The translations under genes were made by a program, and so were the position numbers. Shown here one piece after another: positions 26,001 through 38,000 of a DNA stretch of 64,000 nt (positions within the stretch are counted from its first letter, which is position 1; the number at the start of each line of letters is the position of its first letter). The stretch is taken from assembly GCA_013398055.1 (NCBI GenBank), contig VZRS01011915.1:416364-480363 (forward strand), written 5' to 3'. The notes below the pieces were generated by a model. That model was not told where the DNA came from and searched no databases. It worked only from the letters and a program-made list of their open reading frames with translations. The stretch is from Ifrita kowaldi. Lineage: Eukaryota > Chordata > Aves > Passeriformes > Cinclosomatidae.

Positions 26001-29000
26001 GTATGTGTGTGACATGCAGACCACCACCATTTCCAAGATCCTTGTTGTCTCCAAACAAGCAGTGCACTGTATGGATTAGCGCAGTTCCATTCAAAAAATA
26101 GTGGTATGAATCTAAATACAGTACAGTATTTCTTCTTCTCAGAACCAGACCAAGGAGGTGTAGCCTAGTGGAACCAGACATGTCATTAATTTGAAACATT
26201 AGTTTGAATATTAGCTTGACAAATTTTGTGATTTTTTTCCCCACTTATGTGTTTTTTTAAGTTATGCCTTTGGCCCAATGATTTGGTTTTACAGTTTAAA
26301 GTGTGACCAGGGTTAAATACGGATTAGCTTCTAGTAAAATGCATTTGATAATATCTTTGTAGGGATTGGCAGTCTGTAAATATATCCCACTCAGAACAGA
26401 TTCAAAACTGGAAGAACTGGTAGCAGAGGTGGTTTAGAAAGTTCATGAGGCGGCTATTTTCACACTAAATATTTGCTTGCTGCCTGCCATTTGTTGCTTT
26501 ATTCTACAGTGGATTTAAGCCTAATTTACTTTAAATGGAAATGTGAGGAGTAATGTCTGCACGTTCAGTAATCTAAATTGCTGTGTATCTGCATTAAGTG
26601 GCTGTTCTATTTAGTCATGATACCATTGTATCTTTTGTTTGGTACATTTACATTAAAAACCTCACAAACCTCTAATGATTTATCATCCTTTTTAAATCTA
26701 CTGTAAATGCCTGTACCTTTGATTTGACCTTAAATTCTGGGAGGAGAACTGTTTTATTCTTTCATAAATGAATCATATGAAATGAAAAAAGTCTTGGTTG
26801 ATCCTTGAAATTGTCACATCAAAATCACTGAATCGTTTTTAAAGACCCAGACATTTGACAGGAAAATGTAAATAGGAACCTTATTTTAAACTCCCCTTAA
26901 TAAAAAGGATTACTGTGATATGATACAATCAATATTATTGGCCTTATCTGCCTCACAAGTTACAGACTCCGGCATGTATCTTTTCTGTTTAATTTGACCT
27001 TGAGTAAGGACTGCAAAAAAATCAATACTTTGCTTTAAGCCACATATAGTAAATACAAACAATATAAAGCATAGAAATGGTGTTCTAATTGAACTAATTG
27101 CCTTGCCTAAGTATCTGAAGAGGAATTATAGTGTTTAGTGCTCCTGAAAGATGAAGTTCTCAGTGAAAAGGTGAATGTGTATCTTTCAGACTTTTTTGTA
27201 TGCTTGTAATTTCTCCTGTTTTTTAAGGGAAAAGCCAATGCAAGAAAAGCCATTAGTAAGTCAACATTCAGAGCTTTCCAGAAACATTTTTTATTTTAAC
27301 CTTCAAGAAAATTTCTGACAACTTCATCGATATATGTGATAGGTAGCAAAGGTTTTTTTAAAGTGTATCTGATCATATCTAAATACACCCTTGCATATAG
27401 AATCCGATTCTATGAATCACATGGAACCAAGGCACAAGTTGATTTAAAAATGTAGAGATCTTACGGAGAAGTGATTGAGATTTGTGTTGCTATAGCTATA
27501 TTATTTCTTTTTTTTTTCACATTGGTGAAAGGAGAAAAGAGAAAGGGTGGAGATACCATTTTAAGAGGGCACCAAGGAACGGGTAATTGATCATATACTG
27601 AGGAGTGAATGTGAACTGGCAGGAAAATGCAGAGACAACTGGTAGAAAGCATGCATGAGCAAGTATTATTGTTGAAGAGTATGTTCCTGTAAAGCTGCAG
27701 ATCTGCTTTTCTCCTCACATTGCACAGGCATAGTTCTCTGCTGACCATGGAGGCTAGAGTTTCTTGAGAGTTTACCACGAGACTTGCCTCTCTCACCTCT
27801 CTGGTCCCAGTTGCCCAGCACTGAAAAGAGGAAAAGCTAGTCATAGTAATGTTTTTCTGTAATTATCCAAAAGCTTCCAAATATGGATGTGATGTTTTTC
27901 TTACATCTTTACATATTCTTCAGACAGTCCACAGTCTGTATGTTTTTAGAGTAATAGCAATTTTGAAATGATTTTAAATATTTTCAGTACTTCTGTGAGA
28001 GTTATTGTACCATTCTGAAGCAAGTATTACAGCATAGAGAATTGTTTTTCCTTGATGAAAAAGGACAGAATCCCCACAGAATGGAGAAAATGACCTGGGT
28101 AATGAGTCCCATATGTGGCAGTCCAATAATCCTTTTTATATGCTGATCAAGACTCTTCCTAAAACAAGTAAGGTTTGTTCTCTTTTCTGCCTTTTCTGAC
28201 AGTCTTTCTCAGTCTCATTGATCTGGCAGTTTTAAATTATTTTCTGGTTTCTCTCATAATCACAGCCAGCTTATACCTATTTGTTCCTGGGTTAGCAGTG
28301 TTATTTATTTTGAATATGCCTCCTTCCAGAGTTTATATTTATGATAAAGTGATGAGACCTGAAAATGTATTTTACTAAGCTAAATGAGATGACTTTTCTT
28401 CATAATTATGTGAAAGCTTGAAAATAACCCTTAAAATACAGAGTCTAGCATGGTGAGTGAGGGATTATGGTTATTTAAATCCTGAGGTGCAGAATACACC
28501 AGGTTTCGCTTGCTTTCACCAGATGTATTCAATTGCTACTAGTTTTTATATCAGTGCTCCATCCTGGTGAATTCTGGGCAGCAAGCACTGTCCTCATGTG
28601 TCTGCAAGCATTCAGTACCTCACATGATTCACTACTTCATTGCAGAGTGATTGTTTATTTGATAATGCTTCTTTGTAATTTTTATTTTTTAGATGCCCTG
28701 AAAGCCTTCGACCTGAAACTGTGAGACCTTGCCTGCTTCCCTGCAGGAAGGACTGTATTGTGACTCCATTCAGTGACTGGACAGTGTGTCCTTCATCTTG
28801 TCAAGAAGGTAATTTTATCCATTTTGTGCTAATAGATTTTAGGATTAAAAAAATGGGGAATCAGACTAGCAGTCACTTTTGGCAGAATGCTTATACACAT
28901 CTCTTCTGAGAGAGGACATGTAATACCTGGTACAGCTGCTGCAGGGAGGACATAGATTTGTTGCTGAAAAGAACAGTTATTTCAATACATTTTCTATATG

Positions 29001-32000
29001 CAAATCTGTTTGGATTTTTTCCCCACATTTTCCCTAATATTACAAACTCCCATTTGCATCTTACACTGATAAAGAGATGACTAGTTACAGGGTAGACACA
29101 TATCTCTTAGCATCATCAGCTTATCATCTTAACATCAATACTTGTACAATGTTAGCATTTTAATTGTCAGATTATATAAAATGGACAGATTTTGGTTTTG
29201 GAAATACCTGGATTCATGCTGTTTGCTCATCAGAAAAACCTGAGTCTTTATATACAAAGAGATAAGTATGTAGATAAATCGATGTGCAGTTGTATATAAT
29301 TTTGTCTGGCCGCTTCTACTCCAAGAAAAATTGAAGGAGAGTTAATGAAAACCAACAGACTTTACATTGATGTGAATGGTCCGATTTAAACATATTATCC
29401 AACACCATTTTAATACATTTGAAAAAGCTCTTTAGAACAGTGCAGGTCTCCCCTGAATTTTTATTACTCTGAAATCACACATGAAGTTAGCGTGATGACA
29501 GGCTTAATATTAGCCACATTTTTATGCTTTATTTCTCTTTTTAAGCTTAACAGGAGGCATTTTTCTAATATGTACTATTACAGACAGACTCTGTAATACC
29601 CTCTGTTCCACAGGGTGCTAATCCCTATGTGGGACATGGTGATTACTTACAGCTACCTCTTTGTCAGAATGTAAAAGATATAGTTACATCAAACATACAG
29701 ACTTGGGCTGTCATGGCCAATTCTTTTGACTTTAAAAGGACACAAGAATAAAGGCATTTTTGCCTTTTGGCAAAAGGCAAATAAAGGCATTTTGCCATTC
29801 CTATCAGTGTTTAGTGCATTCCAACAAATGAAAAAAGGGGTTAGGAAGACTAAATTCATAACCTTTGAAAGAGAGCAGAGAATTGAATCCATTAAATCTG
29901 AATCTATGGAATAGTTATTCATTATTAAATATGTGTTATTTTACAGCAGTATTTATTGTTCTTTCTGAAATACTTTTGTTGGAGGAGATCATATTGGGCG
30001 AAAATTCCATCCTTTTCTGTTCCCATTTCTGTGGGTTTTAAGAAAGTTCTTGATGCGATTAGCATATCTTCATGAATATTTACCACAAAGTAGTGTGCAG
30101 GCTTCTATAAAACAGTACACTTTTGAGCTACAGGAGTTTTGTCTATTTGGCGAGTCAAACTCTCTTTATACTACACAAACAATTTTTATTTTGTGGGGTT
30201 TACCCATTTGTGCCAGCAAGCAGGTCAGTAGCTTTGCTGGGCTGCACGTCTGTCTTGCCCGCTGTGCCAGCTCCTGGCATCTCCTGGAGCTGTTTGACTC
30301 GGGAGTGAAGGGTTTCCTCTGTGCTGAAGAGTGGCCAGGTGGTGGAGAGCCACCACCGGGATTCTCCTACTGCTCGCTCCTAATTACAATTGCTTGGCCG
30401 TGGTCCAGCACACTTCTGTGATCAGACAAGCTGCAGCTGCTGTAATAACCCACCCAAAGCTGATATCAGCCCAGTCAGCCAAATGTCTGCTCTACTGCTC
30501 TCAGTGAAAAAAAACCAAACCTCCAAGATTTTTACCTAACATAGGCATTGCTGTGGAACTAATACAGATCTGTAGATTTTTCTCTTAATTTTCTGCCTGG
30601 AGAACTGATACCTGAAGATGACTGAAATCAAAATTCCTACAGGAACTATTCACTGTTTATCATTAATAATGGATGACCATAATAATTAAAAACTGCAAAC
30701 TGCAAAGGAATTCTAGAGCAGAATTTCTGTTTCTGGTTTTATGTGCAAATGGTTAGGGTAAGCTTACACCTTCAAACTGTAAAGTGTAGCTGCAAACTGA
30801 GCTGATTTAATTTTTGTTCTATTGAACTGTTTATTCATTTCAGCTGTCAGTTCATTTGTTCAGTATTGCTGGTATTGCTTTCTGTTTAGTTCTGCTTTCT
30901 GGCCTTGAGCTGAAATTGAGGTGCTTTTTCTATTAGGCTTAATTTTTCTGCTTATGGGCAAAATAGCATGTCAGTATTATGGCAATTGGTTCTAAAACCT
31001 TGTTTTCACCGTAACTAGTTTCATCCCTAAGTAGCAGCAGTAGAAACAAGCTATTCTGCTCTTTGCAGGGGGTGTCACAGTAAGGAAGCAGTCCCGTCAC
31101 CGAGTCATCATCCAGCTCCCTGCCAATGGTGGTCGGGAGTGCCCAGACTCTTTGTTTGAGGAAAGGGAATGTGAAGCTTCTCCTGTTTGTCATAGCTACA
31201 GGTATGTGAGACAATCAACCAGAAAGGGTTCAGACACGATTGTTAAACTTGTACTGCCTCTAAAGCTCGCTGAATTCCATTTCTTAGCAGTAGTTGTTTT
31301 TCTAATATGTACTATTTAGAAAAATAGGATACACATCTGAATCAAGGTTTCTCAACAGATATGTAGACTCAGTTGGGCCCATAGGGAATCACTGGTTCAT
31401 TTTGTTCCAGTTCCTTTGCAAGAACATTGCAACAACTCAGAATGACTTTCCAGAATAAATTTTTCCTAGAAACTGTTTTGACATTCTGTGCACATAAAAA
31501 TCTTTCTAAACTATCCCAAAGTGCTGCACTGCAAGCTTATATGTTTAGAAGAGCTGAGTTCTGGTGTCACACTATTCAACCTACCATATCCTTCATTTTT
31601 CTCTCCCTGTAAGCCCTGAGACAGACCAGAGCTGAAAATACTTCCCATATGCCCTGTGTCCTCTGCATGGCCCTGATCTTCACCACAGAATGTTGAGGAC
31701 TGTTTCAGAATGTGGAACCATCATCACTTAAGAAAATGTTTGGGTAGTTCTGTAATGTCCATCTCAGTGCATGGGAAGGTGTAGACATACAATAAGATCT
31801 GGTTGTTGACAAAGTTTAGAAAATTCTGATGGCGTTAGTTAGATTTACTTGACAAAATAATAAAAAGGTTTTTTTCTGTTTTATGAATAATAATACACAT
31901 GAAACTATTCTCTGTTGCAGAGGTAAAAATAGAATTTAAGCTTAGTTTAATGAAAAGAAATTGAGATTAAAGAAATGTGATTCTTTTATCATCTGATAAG

Positions 32001-35000
32001 AATTATCATTTCAAATTCATTAGGAACTCACACTCTATGCAACTAAAAGATATGTAAAGATCGAATAGAACATTGGGAAGCTGCCAAAATCAGTATCCTA
32101 AACACCAGAGAAATAGAGCTCAAGAACTTTTTATAGTAAAAATGAGAGTAAGAGTTTTATCTTTTAAAATGCTGACTGCTCCTCACCTCTTTAGTATCTT
32201 CAGTATCTGAGCTGCATGATAATGTGCTGAGCATAAGAAAGAAGAGTTGCTAGAGAGTGGTAGATGAGGTCATTTATATTTCATGACACGAACTAATACT
32301 AAACACATGTTCCATATATTTCCTTTAGCATTTTTCTGACCTGCACACATGCTGCGACAGATGGGCTCATGCGCAGCTGGCTCATGCCTTAGTTGCTGTC
32401 CCATAGAGGCAGGTTGCAAGGAAACTCAAGGTGCAGAACCATTGAGATAGTTTAAAACATGCAAGCCGCTGATGGCTGGAACTGTGGATGACTGTGGATT
32501 ATTTTAGAGTTGTGACAACAAGCAGACTTGCCTGGATTTGTTATATTTAAGGACTGGGGTATTCTGCAGCACTAGCAGGGAGCTTTGTAAAAGTTTCATA
32601 GAGGTTTATATTAATGATAGAATAATTTAAGCAGTGCAGTATTTCATTTGTTTGTATCAAGGGTTTTTTGCAAGTTCTTCTTGTTTGTGCTTTATTTTTG
32701 ATATGGTGGACCCATATTCACAATGTGCTGGTTTTCTTGGCTGGCTCCACATTTGTAAGGTGTTCCCACTCAGCAACCCAAGATCCCACGAATTTCCTGA
32801 GACACCCTTGCAATCACTCAAGCCCACTGTCCCAATAATTTCCTGTAGCTACCCTTCCTTTCTGTTTCTTATCTCTCCTTTTGGAATAGTATTTTTCAAA
32901 TGAAGCTTAGCAAAGGAATTCATTTGCTGTGACCTTACCTTTGTAATCATATCCTTTAAGATTTGTGAAAACAAAACAAAAATCCTAAAATTTTGCTCAT
33001 CCTACCTTATCTTAGTAGCTCCAAGACTTGTCTGTGTTTTAAGAAAGGCAGAATTGCTTCATTTATTTTTATGTTGGAAGGCATGCCTAAGGGAGAGGGT
33101 GAAAAAAGTCCTGGAGAAGAGGAAAGAACAAGCACCTATAGTGACAATATTTACTGCCCAAAAACAATCTCAATATTGCCTGAATCAGAAATCAACCCTG
33201 CAGTCTTATCTCTGGAATGTATTTGGGAAACTTCCAATATACCTTTTCTTCACTTACATAGGGGGAAAAAAGAAAGGAAGGAAAACAATGTGGGAAAGAG
33301 GGGAGGTTTGATAGGGTGTGGTACTATTTAAAATTTGTCTTTACTTAATTGGTCCATGTTGATTTTGAGATGTTAGTGTCCTTTCATTAAATCCACTTTT
33401 CAAATTTTAGTATGTCATTTTGTTGAATCATAAAATACTAAGCATGCTCAGATATAAATTCATAGCAAAGGAGTTCTCTTGTTAAATGAGTATTCAATTC
33501 ACGTAATTTTATTGTTCTGTATAGTTTTCTTTTTTAAAGTTTCTTTCTCATATTTTGTATAACTGTGTTAATGCTTTGTCTTAGTATATTCACTGTGTAT
33601 TTTTTTGGCACTGCTAATATAACTTTGTGCTTCAAAATCCTTGAAAATGTGTATGGTTTGCTTTCTCTTTCCACCTTTGCTTCCTCCTTTCTTCCATACC
33701 TTCTTAGTGGCCTCATCCTAAAAGAACAAAAAAAGTTACTGGAATAGGGATAAGTTTATGGTACTGTTACTGGTTCTTTCATGAAGCGCCTGTGACGAGT
33801 TAGTAAAAATAAGCAACAGCTTATGGTGATTTATAACACCATCTAGCACTTGTGTTGCTCGGGTTTGATGGCTACAAGGTTCAGATGGATTGCTTCCCCT
33901 CTCATTTCAGGTGGAAGACCCACAAATGGCGCAGGTGCCAGCTGGTACCATGGTACGTGCGCCAAGACAGCCCGGGAGCACATGAGACCTGTGGACCTGG
34001 GCTACAAGCAAGAGGTTAGACCCTTTGTTTCTGTCATTTATTCCTCAGAAATCTATAGATGTACTGGTGTGGAAAATGCCTTACATTTTAGGCCTTGTAA
34101 CCTAACACTAATTTTATCTATCTTTATGGGCATCAGCAAAGGAAAATGCTGAAAGTGTTTAGGGCCATATCTCAGTATGTTTGGAGTCTCTGTCAGCATG
34201 GAGATCCTACAGCCTCTCTGGCACTTGCTCCCTGATGCAATTTGCATGTGTGACCCTGTTACCCTTTCACCCTATCTCTGAGAACAGTCTGGCTACTTCT
34301 TCTCTATACTCTCAAATTAGGATAGTTACAGAGAGCAATGGGAGCATGAGAGATGCAAGACTTTGCATTCAAACTGTTAAAGTTCGGTGCCAGCCCATTT
34401 CTCCAGGTTGTCAAGGTCCTTTGAATGGCAGTTCTTCCAGGTAGGTACTGACTGCTCAAACTGCCATTGTGCTCAAACTTGCTGAGCATGCTTTCTGTAC
34501 AGGTTGTTAAGGAGACTAAACAGAATTGTGCCTGGAATTAACCACTGAGGTGAAACAATCTTAAACAGCTGCTGGTTGGACTTCTAAACCACCGACCCTT
34601 TGAGCCCAATGATCCAGACATTTTTGCACCATTTCCATTTAATAGTAAATAATTTTTACATCCAAATCCAGTTTTGCTGTCACCTGTCTTCACAGAGAAT
34701 TTTGTGGCTTTAGCAGAATTGTGTATGTGTGACACTGTTGAGTATAGCCGGGATAAGAGCTTTTTAGGTGCATTAAATATATTCAATAGGAAAATAAGTG
34801 CAGTTCCTATTTACTGTGTTACAGTAATTGAATTGCTTTGAACTGCTGGCCAACCTTGAATTCCAGGAAGGTTTTTCTCCTTTGTTGTTTCTGAGTGCAA
34901 ACTTCTATTTGTTAAAGCACTATTGGCTCAGCAGATTGTGCCATTCCTGAGGAAGGACATTGCTAACTGCAGAAGTGAAATGTTCAGGTCATTAACTTCC

Positions 35001-38000
35001 TTGCAGTATTAAAGGAGGTCATGGTATACTTAAAAAGTTATGGAGTAAATCTTAGGCTAGTAGCTCCTGCCACTTACTCAGAAAGCGTTACAGGAGATCA
35101 ATTTAGAGCTTACCACAAAATGAAACCTTAAGGCATTGCCTGTTAATACAAAAGACTTCTGGCTGTGGTAATTATTTCAAAGGTCTATCACAATGGAATC
35201 TATTTCTAGCAGCTCTGGAGGATACATTCAGATTACACACTGAGAAAATAAGATTTCTGTCTTTGATGGTAGAAATTTAGATAGTACAAAGTGTTGTCTT
35301 CTGTGCTTGCATGGTAGTACCTAAATCTGACTTTGCCTCAAAGCCAGTTAATAAAGAAAGGTAGCTAATAATAGTGCATGCAGATTGGATTTTATTATTC
35401 TTTTGTGTCATGAGAGTTTCTTTTTATTTTTTTAAACATAATTCCAATCATGTACAGGCCACACATATATAGAATAATACATTATCTTGAAATTAATGGC
35501 TATGTAGTTTTCAAATCTGATAAAACAGACTGGCAGAATTTCCCTTTGGTACTACACAGAGTTCGATACTGTGAAAGATGATGTATTCAAGCAGTAATCT
35601 TGTTCCCACAAGCAGATATAATGGAAGTAGCTCTCTAGTGTAATGTGGTCAAGTGGTAGGATGAGTAATCCTTAATTAGGAACCTCTGGAGCAGCTAAGC
35701 CTGAAGAAAGCCGGTGTTTTTGATACAATTCTGTGAATGTTTCTGAGATAAAATGTTAGAAAGGAAGATTTTTGTTTACTCCTGGCTTTTGTCAGGTCTA
35801 TCGCATGTGTAAATTCCATTGTAGAATTCACAGAGCAAGTAATTCAAGTTGAACAGCAAAAGTTTATTTGTGCCTCAGTCCAGATATCTAAATATGAATC
35901 TAAATATTGTTTAGGCTGTTGCAGTGGTGAAAGTTATAGGCATTAAAGACAGAGGGGTTTTTGCCCAGTATTTTTTCCCATTTATGTAAATGATATAAAT
36001 CAACATAAAATGCAAGTTTCAAACTCAGGTATATTATGCATCACGTCTCAGTGTTGTAATAACTCACAATGTGTTGATCATATCTTTTACCTTTGTACTC
36101 AGTAATGTAAACTGACAATCTGTAGGAGTTAAACAAAGTAGTACAGCTTTTCCTTAGATTGAGACAAGTAAAATATTTACCTTTACAATGAATATGAGTT
36201 GGAAATACAAGTTGAATTTTTGCACAAAAGTAAATTTCACTTTGGAAAACACAGTTCTCTAATTCTAGAGATTATCAGCTAAAGTTTTTTACTTATTAAG
36301 CAAAAACTTAAATTATTTACTTCACACCTCAGAAAATTACATTTTGAACATGAATAGTGTGGTTTAGCTGATAATATAATTTATCTCCTACACAGGGCAT
36401 CAACATATTCCCTATCCCCTCTTAATTTTCAAATTCAAAATAGGAATGCGTGAATTTTTAGTGAATATTTTGTTTGGTCCCCTGAACAAGAGTTGATTTC
36501 ATGCAAGGTGCTCACTGAGGGGAGGCTGACCTGAGAGCAAACATCTTCCTGTCTGAGCTCTGCCCTGGACAGTATTAGAAAGATTTTACCAGTTCCTGAA
36601 GGAAGACTCTGGAAGAGGTTTTATCTCCTCTCCCTCTTAATTCTCGGCTCCCTCCTGCATATTTGGCTACTTGTAAATAAAACTTCTACAGGCTGTGGAA
36701 AACTTTGCATGATAATATGTCATTAAAAAAATCTGTACTATAAGTAATTTCTTTAATGGCTATTTTGTGATGTAGAAACAGAAAAGACTGAGCTACTACT
36801 GTACAAATCCTTTGAACCACCCCAAAATCAGGAAATGCTAAACACTGAAATATGAAATCCACTTGGTATAACATTGTGATACTGCATTTATGATTGCTGC
36901 TGTAATACAGATATTTTGAACAGTACATTTAACTGTTTGTTGGTGATTTCTGTACAAATATTGACCATACTGTGAAAATTGTTGATAAACAAACATTTCT
37001 TTTTCAGTTGAGAAAGAGTTCTCTTTCAAGTTTCTGGTGCTCATGAATGCAGAAATGACACATTCATCCATTTGTGCTAGTTTGCTTTTGATGACAAAGT
37101 GAAATAATAATTTTGTAGAAATAATCTCTGCCCTTTGGTTTCCTGTGCATTGTCCTTTCATTTTGTGTTGATACTCAGTAGAGCAAGTAATTCCGTTCTT
37201 CTGTGTGGAAAGAGTTCTGAGTTCCTCTTTCTCAGTGCAAGGGTGTATTGCCATTGCTATCAGCTTGTCCTATTTCTGATCTGATTGCCCACGCACAACC
37301 ACTGTAACACATAGATTATCAGCAAATGTGTTAAATGAGAAAGAATAGGAATGTACACCAAGGAAAAGGCACATCTGACCATGCATTCATTAGAAGTTTA
37401 TTTTGAACAAAATAGTCTGTTACTGTTAATATTTTAGTTAGAAAGATAATTAAATCTGAAGGAAAGACTGGAAGTTAGAAATCATTAAAAATGACTGGTT
37501 AGGTGTCTGATCTTAAGAGTCTGTGAGTAACTAGAGCATATGCATCCCTTGCTTTATGCCACAACTTTACTATTTGCACTTCTGTCCTTCAGCTTTTTTA
37601 TCACATTTGGTCTTTCTTGGCAGAAGAGATACTTGGGTATAAAATTTAGAATTGTGATTCATTGTTAAAGACAACTTTGTTTCTATCTGTCTTGTATAAT
37701 GAAGGTTTTTTTTACAAATCATGTCAGTTTAAATGAATGTCATAAAACTGTAACTTGGGTCAATGCAGAGGAAAGAGAATAAAAGGACTTGGTGGTTTCT
37801 GGGTTTTGTTTTCAAAAAATATTTTCTTTGGAAGAGTTTTTTAAAAATGTTTGTTAGCTATTCATGCAAATAATGGGCAAGTATTTATATCTAATCCTAA
37901 GCACAGTAAAATAGCACTTAATACCGAGCAGCAAATTCATTGCTGTAGTCATGAACTTTATTTGAAGAAGGCAGGTGGTCATAGCAATTGTGTTGAATTC

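Larger units (their letters stand above)
28809..31068 (+). other. THSD7A intron (2.3 kb)
   Basis: Phase-1 intron between GTAATT and TTGCAG. It contains a compact hairpin and direct repeat at 29747-29796 and a GC-richer island at about 30190-30480 with a perfect hairpin. The remainder is AT-rich with no gene. Confidence 0.85.

Noticed and set aside
30050..30421. 123-codon + strand ORF in an intron
   Set aside because: No recognisable domain, no splice connection and no similarity to THSD7A. The length is explained by the GC-richer island it crosses.
36838..37254. 138-codon minus-strand ORF
   Set aside because: Composition is that of AT-rich intron DNA and I recognise no domain or family. Treated as chance.
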